Program-made: the position numbers and the translations under genes
Origin: Aulostomus chinensis
Taxonomy: Eukaryota; Chordata; Actinopteri; Syngnathiformes; Aulostomidae
Direction of reading: 5' to 3'
DNA: 64,000 nt
NCBI GenBank assembly: GCA_037954235.1
Contig: JBBMOA010000005.1
Span: 3,595,539 to 3,659,538, forward strand
Shown: positions 47,780-58,343 of the stretch, in pieces
How the letters are laid out: the number at the start of each line of letters is the position of its first letter
Numbering within the stretch: position 1 is the first letter of the stretch
The notes under the pieces: model-generated
Database searches by the model: none
What the model was told of the DNA's origin: nothing
The model's input: the letters and a program-made list of their open reading frames with translations, nothing else

Positions 47780-48545
47780 TCATATACTACTCTTTTTTTT
47801 TCGGGCCTGAGCCAGAAGGTACTCCAGGGCGAAGACCCCGCTATGTTTGCTCGGCACACTCTCCACTTCAAAAGTTAATTTGACCCCCTAAACATGCTTG
47901 AAAACTCACCAAATTTGGTACACACATCGGGTGCGGCGAAAAATTCCATAATTAAACGAAAAAAGCAGCACTTTACTCAATAGCGCCACCTAGATAAACA
48001 AAAAACCATGCCACAGGCTGTAGGAATGTTCTACTGACATGAGCCCAACACTGTTTTATTCGTCACAAATCATACACAGACATCCCTGACCTAAATCTAA
48101 CAGGACGTCCACAACTTGGACATGAATGTCCAATTTTGGACAATTTTGCACCCCAAACAAACGCTATCTCCTCCTAGGGCGTTCATGGTATCGCTTCCAA
48201 AGCTTAATACATGACTCTCCAAACTCTGCTGATTAAAAGTTGTTAAAAGTTTTTATACAGCGTAAACAGTTTGGATTTTATAAGCCCTCAAAGTGGGGGA
48301 GACACTTTTTACACTTTTCACCTTACGATGGAAACCAATGGGGCACCTGTCTGCTCTCATGGTACATACTCTCAAACACTTGCTTCTCACATGTAAACGA
48401 AAACTCCCACAGCTTCAAAATACACACCACTGCATTCCTAACAAAAATCCCTACAAAAATGTGGTATTATGTGTCACTTTTGACCCACGTATGCCGACTT
48501 ATTCAGCTTTTACACACTACATTTCTCTTAATCCTCCTCTCTCTC
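47780..48545. other. unassigned sequence, probably part of an interspersed repeat
   Basis: Contains an 8-9 T run near 47792 and the stretch around aaactcaccaaatttggtac with 'tagcgccacctag', which I associate with a common fish repeat. It abuts the minisatellite at 48546. No coding motif is visible. Confidence 0.35.
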
Positions 48546-49695
48546 CACTCTAGCACAGATCAGAGACAGAGCAGTGGGGAGGGGTTCTTAAAGGGCCAGC
48601 TCTCAGCTCTGCTCTCCACTCTAGCACAGATCAAAGACAGAGCAGTGGGGGAGGGGTTCTTAAAGGGCCAGCTCTCAGCTCTGCTCTCCACTCTAGCACA
48701 GATCAAAGACAGAGCAGTGGGGAGGGGTTCTTAAAGGGCCAGCTCTCAGCTCTGCTCTCACTCTAGCACAGATCAAAGACAGAGCAGTGGGGAGGGGTTC
48801 TTAAAGGGCCAGCTCTCAGCTCTGCTCTCTCTCTAGCACAGATCAGAGACAGAGCAGTGGGGAGGGGTTCTTAAAGGGCCAGCTCTCAGCTCTGCTCTCA
48901 CTCTAGCACAGATCAAAGACAGAGCAGTGGGGGAGGGGTTCTTAAAGGGCCAGCTCTCAGCTCTGCTCTCCACTCTAGCACAGATCAAAGACAGAGCAGT
49001 GGGGGAGGGGTTCTTAAAGGGCCAGCTCTCAGCTCTGCTCTCCACTCTAGCACAGATCAGAGACAGAGCAGTGGGGGAGGGGTTCTTAAAGGGCCAGCTC
49101 TCAGCTCTGCTCTCACTCTAACACAGATCAGAGACAGAGCAGTGGGGGAGGGGTTCTTAAAGGGCCAGCTCTCAGCTCTGCTCTCCACTCTAGCACAGAT
49201 CAGAGACAGAGCAGTGGCGGAGGGGTTCTTAAAGGGCCAGCTCTCAGCTCTGCTCTCACTCTGGCACAGATCAAAGACAGAGCAGTGGGGGAGGGGTTCT
49301 TAAAGGGCCAGCTCTCAGCTCTGCTCTCCACTCTAGCACAGATCAAAGACAGAGCAGTGGGGGAGGGGTTCTTAAAGGGCCAGCTCTCAGCTCTGCTCTC
49401 ACTCTAGCACAGATCAAAGACAGAGCAGTGGGGGAGGGGTTCTTAAAGGGCCAGCTCTCAGCTCTGCTCTCACTCTAGCACAGATCAGAGACAGAGCAGT
49501 GGGGGAGGGGTTCTTAAAGGGCCAGCTCTCAGCTCTGCTCTCCACTCTAGCACAGATCAAAGACAGAGCAGTGGGGGAGGGGTTCTTAAAGGGCCAGCTC
49601 TCAGCTCTGCTCTCCACTCTAGCACAGATCAGAGACAGAGCAGTGGGGGAGGGGTTCTTAAAGGGCCAGCTCTCAGCTCTGCTCTCACTCTCTGA
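48546..49695 (+). repeat. minisatellite, 16 copies of a ~70-73-bp unit
   Basis: The unit contains CTAGCACAGATCA(A/G)AGACAGAGCAG, GGGGAGGGGTTCTTAAAGGG and CCAGCTCTCAGCTCTG. I count 16 occurrences of ACAGATCA. Copies differ by 1-2 bases in length (CTCTCCACTC or CTCTCACTC; four or five Gs), so reading frames are not conserved and the open frames inside it are incidental. Confidence 0.95.
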
Positions 49696-49707
49696 TCAGA
49701 CTCACTA

Positions 49708-50431
49708 TGTGTTCACACCGGACGTGAATTTGCGCATTCGCACGAACAGTTTCCATTCAAAGTCTATGCGAACGTGCGAATGACACGATTTTCAGTCTGG
49801 CGGCGCGAAATATTCGGCATTCGCGCGAGTTGAAAATATTGAACTTTGCCAAAAAATTTGCGTCAAGACAGCCAATCAGCTTTGAGGATGTCCCGACGTC
49901 ACAGCTGACTGACTGACTGACTGACTGTGACTGACAAGATGGCAGACAAGTTGATTGTGGCTATGTGTGGAAACCCGGTGCTATATGACACTACGTGTCA
50001 AAATTACAAGAACCGTTTGAATAAATTGGTGTCCATTCGTGAAATTCTGTCACCGATCCTAGCTAGCAGGTCGTCAAACTGGCCTGTCGTCATTCAAAAA
50101 CAACGCTGGAAGCGGCAGTTATCAAGACGGAGCCCCTGGAGGAGCACGGTTCACTGAGCGGGGAAATTCACCGAGCTGAGCTCCCCTCTAGATGGTGCTG
50201 ATAACCCAGATACGACGGCGTTTAGTTTTCCAACGTATGTCTGCCTTTCACGGCAGGCATTACACAACAGTTCTGTGATTATTCATGGTGAAATGGCGGG
50301 AGGAAACGTTGCCCGAAATACTCGCTACTTGGGCAGGTGAGCGAATTTGCGTAGTCACGCGAATGACACAAATGGACACTAAAATGATCCGGCGTCAAAT
50401 TTGTGTGAATGATGTGTCTGGTGTGAACACA
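49708..50431 (+). mobile_element. MADF-domain DNA element, copy 2, with terminal inverted repeats
   Basis: The ends are TGTGTTCACACCGGAC at 49708 and its inverted near-copy (TGTGTTCACACCAGAC read from 50431). The ends are followed by cytosine/guanine-rich gcgaat-type subterminal repeats on both sides. The internal frame at 49927-50157 has the MADF-like CGNPVLYDTTCQNYKN. There is no transposase. No clear target duplication was found. At 724 bp it is a non-autonomous derivative, and it lacks the 1.07-kb insertion found in copy 1. Confidence 0.75.
49905..49935 (+). repeat. (GACT)n microsatellite
   Basis: Five to six GACT repeats lie just upstream of the MADF-like start codon. They are absent from copy 1, so this is a local expansion. 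Confidence 0.85.
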
Positions 50432-50547
50432 CACTCAGGCTTCTATCTCCTAAACTACAAGGCCCAGGGATTTGCCAATTACATCGTTGGATTCAGGCTG
50501 GCGTTTGGCAGGTGCGTGGAGGCTCAGGCCCTAACAACGCTGCTTGG

Positions 50548-51030
50548 TTTTTTTTTGTTTTTTTTAACCTGTCCTGTTCAGCAGCTGGGGCAAGCAGTAT
50601 AGATGTTCCTGGTGCCTTGTTGTACTGAAGCAGGTTTAACCTGCAAAGGAGGAACCTGATGAACTCCTCCTATCGCCATTTGTGTTTAACTTTATTAGGA
50701 ATGGTGTTGGTTCATTGATGAAGCTACTGGACTGAGGCTCAGTGCAAATTTGCATTTGGTTTAATATAATTTTAAAATAAATGTCTGAGTGTGTGATTAT
50801 GTATCAGTTGTGTACTGCCTGTGTATATGCGCTTGTGTATGTGTGTGTATGTGTATGCTACGGTTTGTCTTTGGATGCTGTGGGTAGCTGACTGTAGCTG
50901 ATGTGGGGGACCAGAACAACATGCCCCCAGTCCAGGATAGCAGGCAGGTCAGGACCAAGCCACCAGGGCACCCAGAAACCCCCAGAACACAGGGAGCCCC
51001 AGGCCAAGGAAACAGCCACAGGCCCATATA
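50548..51030 (-). mobile_element. 5'-truncated L1-like LINE, 3' end only
   Basis: Starts with a T-rich tract and aacctgtcctgttcagcagc and follows the LINE at 35286 through gcatttggtttaata and the TG-rich stretch to ccccaggcca and ggaaacagccacaggccc. Compared with 35286 onward it lacks about 185 bp of (CAA)n-rich sequence. It gives an independent reference for the ancestral sequence at the edge of the tandem array. Confidence 0.85.
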
Positions 51031-51654
51031 CTACTCCTAATAAAAATGTCATTTATATTGTGCCTTTCAGAGAACCCTGGTCAAATATTTTGAGGATATG
51101 AACGTATTATAATAATAAAAAAAAGCATACCACCCAAGCCTATTTTTGCAACCTTATTTACATTGGCTGCCTGATGATAGGATTTAGACTTTGTGTTGAC
51201 CTTTCATTGCTGATATGTACCCAAACATATTGCAAAACTTGAAGTAGGACATCCAGTTGTACTGTGTTGTTCATGTTGAGAAAGATGTGAATTAATGTTT
51301 TGGGGTATTTCTTTTTTTTTTTTGTTTAGTATTTTTAACATTTGTGTTTTTTCCATGTTTGTACAATTTGTAGCAGAAATAGAAAATCTCTTCCACTACC
51401 AGGCAAAATTGGTATTAATACACAACATGAATTGATTTTGAGTCAAATTGAGAATCAAATCAAATATAGACCTTGTGAATTACAGTTGAATCAATTTAGA
51501 GAAAATCAGTTGCGCTTCCCTCTTCAAAAGTTAAAAAATTCTTCTGTGACTGTTGGACAGGCATTACCAGTGCTTGTGAGTGTGTTGGTGGTGGTAGAAA
51601 AATATTAAGCTTATGAAAACACATTAGTTGTGTGTCTGAAATGTGCATAATTAT
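51031..51654. other. no gene recognised
   Basis: AT-rich sequence with homopolymer runs; nothing identifiable. Confidence 0.5.
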
Positions 51655-51664
51655 ATTCAAGAAG

Positions 51665-51820
51665 AGAAGCCTAAGTACCAGTACCTGGTGAGAAACCACA
51701 CAGGCACAGGGAGAACATGCAAACTCCACACAGAAAAATCCCAAACCTGAGCCGGGACTCGAACCTGGAACCTTCTTACTGTGAGGTGTCAGTGCTAATC
51801 ACTGCACCACCATGCCACCT
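51665..51820 (-). mobile_element. SINE, internally shortened copy
   Basis: Same family as 40245-40621. The tRNA-like head is present (B box complement ggactcgaacc near 51755, A box complement near 51800) with gcacagggagaacatgcaaactccacacag, but the 3' half and tail are missing. Near-identical flanks ATTCAAGAA (51655) and ATTCAAAGAA (51821) are likely target duplications. Confidence 0.75.
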
Positions 51821-51879
51821 ATTCAAAGAATGCTGAAGTGAAAGTCTAATATGCGAACATCCATGTTGTAAATAATGTT

Positions 51880-54060
51880 ACATAATTTAGATGAATGAAT
51901 GAATTTTTACTTTGTACATGTGTTCATATACAAAGACAAAAGTATATGTAATAAAGTATTTATACATGTTTGCAAAAAGGGGCAGGAAGAAGTAAACACT
52001 TTTTGTATTCCTACCCCTTATTGTTATTTTCATGAGTCATACAAATATATTCTGTTAACATCAACAGAAAAATATTATATGCACTACAATACATTTCATG
52101 AATATGAATACATTATACACATATACACATACATACACCCTTATACAACCTTTACACACATACATACCATACCTACATACTTCATAAGTATAAGTACAAT
52201 ATATTTATCTAATCTATTTTATATCTATATCTTACATCAATACTGAATAAAGCAAATGCTAATCATTTTTTAAAATAGTCAGTCACTCATTCACTCATTG
52301 TTAACACGCTCACTTATTTGTTAATTGTTTTTGTACCTCTTTCTAAACAGATTTATGTTTTTACTTTGTTTTATCTCGTCGTCCAAATTGTTCCATAAAG
52401 TCATCCCACCTCGACATGCAGAAGCTTTTCATTGTTTTTCAAACCTTTTCTTTTTTTAAATGTAGCCTTTTCCCTTAGATTATAACCTCCCTCCCTTTCT
52501 GTAAACATTTCCCAGATATTTCTGACAGTGCTGTTTTGAAAATGGCCAAATCTATAAATTCAACAATCTTGATTTTACAAACAGTAGGTTTGTGAGTTTC
52601 TGAATCTGGCCTTGTTTATTGTTGTTATTGCTCTTTTCCGTCTTATGCATATGGGCTGTAGAATGCTTTAGATGTTTCCCCAGACCTCTACAAAGTAGAT
52701 AGATATGTTAAAAATATTAACATTATAGAGTGTGTAATGATTTCTGATCCAGAATGTGTCTTTTTTTTCCCAAAACTGCAGTGCATTTTGCCAGTTTTCA
52801 TCATATGTGGCTTATGTAAGACTTTCAGTTTATTTTGTAGTCCAAGATTGCGCCATGAAATTTTATTTCATCGACTTTTATTAAATTTCCATATTAAGTA
52901 TTATCAATTCAATTTTGCATTCAGGTTTGTGTCATCCAAACAGCATGTTATTTGTTTTGCTTAGGATTAATGATGATTTATCTCTGTCAAAACATAGTTT
53001 TAGCTTGTTTATTTCTGTTGTTATCATCGATAAAACCTGCTGCAAATTCTCCCCCGAACATGTTATGTTCTCTCATTTGCACAAACTGCTGCCTGTCTCC
53101 TAGATAACTTGTCAGCCAGTTCAGCCCAACCCCCTTCATACCATACCTTTCCAGTAATTTATTCAAATGGTATGATCAATGTTGTCAAAAGCTTTATCTT
53201 TAGGTCTATGAATAGTCCAATTGCTGTTTTTTATTGTTTATACAGGTTGTAATTTCTTCTGTTAATTTGGTTAGTGCTAGATATGTTGATCTGTCTGTTC
53301 TGAATCCATACTGACCATCTGTAAACAGATTATGTTTTCAAGGAATTTGTCTAATCTGGCTGTGCAAGTTTTTCAAGTATTTTGGAGAATTGCGGGAGTA
53401 ATGACACAAGCCTGTAGTTTTTGAAATGGTGTCTGTCTCTGGTTTTAAACAGGGACATCACTTTTGTTATTTTTTATGTTTGGAAATGTACCTGACTGAA
53501 AAGATAAGTTGCAGATGTGGGTGAGGGGTTTTGCAATCTCTTCAATAACATTCTTTACTGTTTTCATGTCAGTGCCATTCCAGTCCGTAGAGGTTTTGTC
53601 TTTACATTTTCTTACTCATCTTCATCAGTCGCTTCTAAAAAAAAATGCACTTGATTCTGTCCTCCGCATTGAGTTACCTCAGGTTTCTTAATTTGTGATG
53701 CTAGTTCTAGTCCCACATTTACAAAGCAATTCTTGAAACCATTCACCACATCCTCCATGCTACTTATGGTCTTGTCAATTTCCATGTCATACTTGGTGTA
53801 GTGTGTATTTTTTGATCTACTTCTCACAATGCCATTTAGTACAGCTCATATATCTTTCGTCTTATTTTTATTTTTCTTCAATAATTTGTTATAATATTCT
53901 GTCTTACATACCCTCATAATATTTGCAAATTTATTTTTATATTTTTGTACTTTTCTTCTACCTCTATATTTTGAGTCTTTATAAATTGTCTCTATTATAC
54001 ATTTTTGTTTTTGCAGGCATTCTGCAGCCCCTTAGTGACGCACAGACTATTTGTATGTTT
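51880..54060 (-). mobile_element. decayed LINE (RT and C-terminal region, 3' UTR)
   Basis: The minus strand reads, in broken frames, FKNCFVNVGLELASQI near 53740 and RT pieces such as YGMKGVGLNWLTSYLGDRQQ near 53130. It continues with the C-terminal block with HILDQKSLHTL near 52760 and LWNNLDDEIKQSKNINLFRK near 52400. The 3' UTR carries the aaggggtaggaatacaaaaa segment near 52010 typical of one abundant fish LINE family. Many stops make it inactive; the clade is not certain. Confidence 0.65.
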
Positions 54061-55650
54061 ATATAAATTACTCTATTGCTTTATCAGACACAAAAGTAAT
54101 TTATCAATTGTGGGTGAAAAATATTTAACAATTTAAGTTAAAAATGATAACATAACACAATAGTACATATATTTTGTTAAATATTTTAGGTTCTACACTT
54201 TAACTTGCCATCTGTTATCCTTATAAATCATCACATAATTTGGCTGGTAATTAGTATTATGCCTCCATGACATAAAATGTCCCAACAATGTAATTATTGT
54301 AACTGGCAAGCTGCTCGACCCTGGCAAAATACAGTTTACACTTGGACCATACTATGATGAGTTTAATTTGAGAATTCATAAATATTTTACATTCAGTTTT
54401 ATTTTGATTTGAAACATAAAAAAGACATACTCACCCAATGAAGTAAGTGATAATAAGGAGTTGAACAACACGGTTGATGATGCCAATTGTCCAGCTCTTC
54501 ACCACCACTGACTTGGTGGTTTCATATGTAAAGAAATCAGTTATGCAAGACCACATGGTAGTGAATGCTAGTAATACTTGTTTTTAATCTCTTTAGTGAA
54601 GAGGCAGTCTGTAACCTTAAGCTTTGATGCTCATGTATCTTAAAAATTGGTCAACAAGTAAACAGCTCCCTCTCTCTTTCTCTCTGTCTGTCTGTCTGTT
54701 GCTACCTCTCTCTGTTGCCTATTTTTCCCCTCTGATTCCCCCTCCATTATCTAAATGTCTCCTCCTCCTCTCAGCCTCGGCTTACCCAATCCGACATTGA
54801 CTCAAGATAGACACAACCAAATGGGTCACAGTTCTAACCAGACAACAAGGAGAAAATTTTATGACACATCCTTAAGCTATGCACCGTATCATGATTCATT
54901 TTCACCTTCAGACACCATGAGTACCATTTGCACATGGTAAAACCAAAACCCTTTTGCTTTCAATTTTGTTAAATATGTCAATATTATCCAAAAATCCTGT
55001 CAATCAAAACTTGAGAGCACATCTTCTGTCATACAACTAGGTTAGCATATCATAGTATAGCTTTGCACAATAAAGATGTAATGGTTCTAACTGTGTTCTT
55101 ACATTATATGAGATATTCTCATATTATATGAGAGTGACCACATTATATGATCTCATTTTCTATAAAAGGCTACCAACAGCTGCAAGTATCAGTCCCAACA
55201 TCAGAATATACACCACAAGCCATATCCAGAAGATGACATTTCACACTAATCAAATGATAGCTGCCTTCAGGCTAATGCAATCTCTGAATACTTCCATTAC
55301 AGTGCTTATGATTGGTAGATAATGGACTTCCATTGGATAGGAACCAGGAAGTGGTTAAGTATAATTTGTTCTGTCTGTCATTCCATCTTTGAGAACAGGA
55401 TTGGACAAATAATGATATAATTGAAGGGGTTGTAAAATGTGGTCATAGAGGAAGAGGAAGAGAAATATGCTGAGAGGAAGTAGGAACAGAGAACATAAGG
55501 AAATGTGAGAATGCATGGAGGGGGTATGAGCCTTGGAGTAGCAAAACAGATAAAAAGGATCTATACAGACAAATCAAGTGCAAATGCTGAGCAGAGAAGA
55601 CACTAAGGCAGGCATAAAGTTTTTCTGACATTTTCAGTTAGTCCGATGTT
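54060..55650. other. AT-rich sequence, no gene recognised
   Basis: Contains a CT-rich low-complexity tract at 54668-54725 and a near-perfect hairpin at 55106-55124 (ATATGAGA, 3-base loop, TCTCATAT). Open frames are short and motif-free. Confidence 0.5.
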
Positions 55651-55760
55651 CCATCCATCCATTGTCTACCACTTATCCTGTTAAGGGTCGCAGTGGTCCC
55701 CTGGACCTGGACCTGGCTCTCTCCCTGTCCCTGGCCTGGGCTCTTGTACCCTTATTGTTT
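55651..55760. mobile_element. short fragment resembling a SINE/LINE tail
   Basis: Starts ccatccatccattgtctaccacttatcctgttaagggtcgc, the complement of a common fish retroposon end with an (ATGG)n tail, then becomes CCTGG-rich. Only the tail region is recognisable. Confidence 0.4.
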
Positions 55761-55929
55761 GTATCTTAGAAAGACCAGCATTGTACCTTTGGTGACAGTC
55801 TTGTACCCACGTAGAAATGTTAAAAAGAGAGAAAAGGAGCCTTTTCAAAGGGTACTAAATTGACACTTAAAGGATACCCATGGCGTATCCACCCCCCCAC
55901 CCATTCACACCCTACCACACACACACACA

Positions 55930-56493
55930 CACCCCACCACATACCTCAGTGTTTTGGCAATATTCACAAAGTTTCCAGAGTTGTTGGCCACCGTTTTAAA
56001 ATATATATGTTTTCCTTCAAATCTCATGCACCATAATGAACGCAGAGGCCCATACATTTCCACCAGTCTTGCATAATGGATCAAATGATGACACTTGGGA
56101 GTAAGAGCATAACCAAATACATCTTTCATTTCGGTCAGAAACTCTTGAACTAATAAATATAACATTAAAAGATTATCTCTTCTGACCTTTGGTGCCATGA
56201 CAATCTCCGAAAACTCACGGCAAAACTAAAACATGCCTATATTTACAATTGGCTGGGACACGGTGCACCATTAGGAAAGGCAACAACCTAAAAAGGCACC
56301 ATTTCTGAGAGGCAGTTCCAGTAACACCAATTTTCTGTAGTCTCTCTGGTAACAGCACTGGTTTGTTAGCTTTGTCATTTTGACCAATGCATATTTTTTG
56401 CAGTTCCTCATTTATCTCTTTTATCATTATATGCTTTTCTGTTTGAGCTTTGCAAATGACTAATTTCATAATAAGTGGAATAACACCCTCCAA
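55930..56493 (-). pseudogene. transposase-like or domesticated ORF, C-terminal region (broken)
   Basis: The minus strand runs from 56493 through GTASQKWCLFRLLPFLM (near 56300) and, after a break near 56215, continues with MAPKVRRDN, then LTPKCHHLIHYARLVEMYGP and LWCMRFEGKHIYFK. The KCHHLIHY / GPLRSLW / MRFEGKH blocks occur in many fish open frames that I believe derive from a DNA transposon (possibly CACTA-like), but the family is not certain. One stop or frameshift separates the two halves, and the 5' end is missing. After about 55930 the sequence becomes (GTGT)n-like. Confidence 0.5.
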
Positions 56494-57004
56494 CTGTCAT
56501 GATCCCTGTCTCGTGTTCCTGTTTTATTGTGTAGTCATGTCCTGTCTTCCTGACCTCCCTCCTGTGATTACCTCATGTGTCTCACCTGGGTGATTGCACT
56601 ACCTGTGTCTCATTTCCCCTCTTGTATTTAACCTGTGTGTCTCCTTAGTTCCTTGTCGGTTCAATGCGGGAGGATGGGGGTGGACGCTGAGTCGCTACAC
56701 TGAGTGTTGTGGGAGTTTAGCAGATTTTCATTGTCTTGCCGTCCGCTTCTGTTCCATTGCGGAACTTGCTTCCGCGGGAGTAGGGTAGTGACGGTAGTGA
56801 TAGTGGTAGGTTGTTAGTGGTAGGACTTAGAGATAGGTGTTAGCGATAGGCTATTAGTGATAGGTATTAGTTAGTGAGGGAGTTTGTTAGGGTTAGTAGT
56901 TTTGGGGCACCGACCGACGGCTGTCAGGTCCCGACCGGCTCCCCCGCTTCCTTTTTTTTTTTTTTTTTTTGGTAGGGCCAGGAGAGTGTAGGAGATATAG
57001 GGAC

Positions 57005-58341
57005 ATGACTAAACAAAAGGGCATAAGTGGAGGTAGGAAAGGAACAGGGGGAAAGGTGGGGGGTGGATCTGTGGAGAGTCTGGTTCAGAATAGGGCTGAG
57101 GGGAGCACAGGTGGAAGGGAGCTGAGGAGCAATAGACGGGTAGGACAGGGGCAGGGAGAGCATAAGAGGAAGAAGACAGAAAGTGAGAGTGAGTCAGCGG
57201 AGGATATACAAAGTGAGGATGAGGGGAGAGGAAGTAGGGAGGATGAGTGCTTGAATGTAGTGGTGAGGTTTGTTGAGGTGGGTGGCGTGAGCAAGAAGAA
57301 TCCATTTGGATTGACAGGGGCACTGAAAGGCTGGCTAGGGGACATAAAATTTGCACGGGTTCTGGGGGATGGAACTTACTGGGGCAGGTGGAGAAAGCAA
57401 TTCAAGGAGGGAATGGAAGGAAGATAGTGGGGTGCACAGTGGAGAGGGTCGTGCAGGTGGGGTTGAAGAGGACAGCAGGAGGGGGCTGTAGAGGGGTGAT
57501 TACAGGGGTTCCAATGGAGGTGGGGGAGGAGGAGATAAAGAAGAGAATAGACACTAAGGGAGGTCCAAGGGTGGTGAAGGTGACAAGGATGAAGAGGGGG
57601 CCACAGAGGGAGTTTAGTGAAACGGTGGTGGTGGAGTTTGAGGGTGAAGTTCTTCCAGCTCGGGCATTTCTGGGGTGTATGTGTTTTTTTGTGAGGGCCT
57701 TCATTCCCCTGCCACTGAGGTGTTTTAATTGTCAGTCTTTTGGGCATACTGCGCAGGGTTGTAAGGGGAAGAGGAGATGTCCACGGTGCGCAGGGGAGCA
57801 CAAGTTTGGAGAGTGTCCTGAGGATGCCCAGCCCTGATGTTGTAGCTGTGGGGGTGCACATAGTGTGGCTTTTGGAGGATGTCAGGTGATGAAGCGGGAG
57901 GTTGAGGTTCAGAGGGTGAGCGTGTTAGAGAAGGTGTCGTATGCTGAGGCGGTGAAGGTGGTCAGGCAGAGGGAGGGAGGGCAGAAAGCAGTTGAAGGGT
58001 CGGAAGCAGTGGGCAGGGCAGGCTTGGGAGGGAGGACAGGTGTAGTAGGGCAGACAGTTGGGGGTAGGGAACAGCTGGGCATGGAGGATCGGGTAAACAG
58101 GAGTGGAGGGCTGGGGTGTCAGTGTAGGGAGAAGGGGTGAGTGGCTAGTGAGCAGGTTGTAGCGTTCGTGGCAGCAGCTATTACCTCCACTATGGAGGTG
58201 TCCTCAAAGACTGAGAGGATTAAAGTCATAGTGAGACAAGCTGGATGCCTGTTAGGGATAGAGGAAGTAAGTTTTGAGAAGGTCATGGTCAGGATAGTTG
58301 AAGGGAATAGATCGGGGGAAGGGAAGGGTGGTCACACTTGA
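57005..58341 (+). pseudogene. LINE ORF1 (CCHC zinc-knuckle, gag-like), frameshifted
   Basis: ATG 57005 starts a basic and acidic N-terminus (KRKKTESESESAED). The frame shifts around 57390-57420, then continues to CFNCQSFGHTAQGC and CPRCAGEHKFGECP (two CCHC knuckles near 57715-57825). TGA at 57835 lies before a third knuckle (CSCGGAHSVAFGGC), and another TGA lies at 58138. The remaining frame ends with TGA 58339-58341, three bases before the ORF2 ATG. The product would bind the element RNA. It is broken by one frameshift and two nonsense codons. Confidence 0.75.
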
Positions 58342-58343
58342 GG

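Noticed and set aside
48240..49783. ORFs encoding GEGFLKGQLSALLSTLAQI repeats and their minus-strand counterparts
   Set aside because: These are minisatellite units. Unit length varies by 1-2 bases, so no frame is maintained.
55106..55124. Perfect 8-bp stem hairpin ATATGAGA-tat-TCTCATAT as a regulatory signal
   Set aside because: It sits in AT-rich non-coding DNA with no adjacent gene. Such short palindromes are expected by chance in this composition.
57009..57356. Minus-strand S/P/L-rich ORFs opposite LINE ORF1 and ORF2 (also 57376-57861, 58860-59258, 61534-61821)
   Set aside because: They are complements of the G-rich, stop-poor LINE coding strand with real domains on the + strand.
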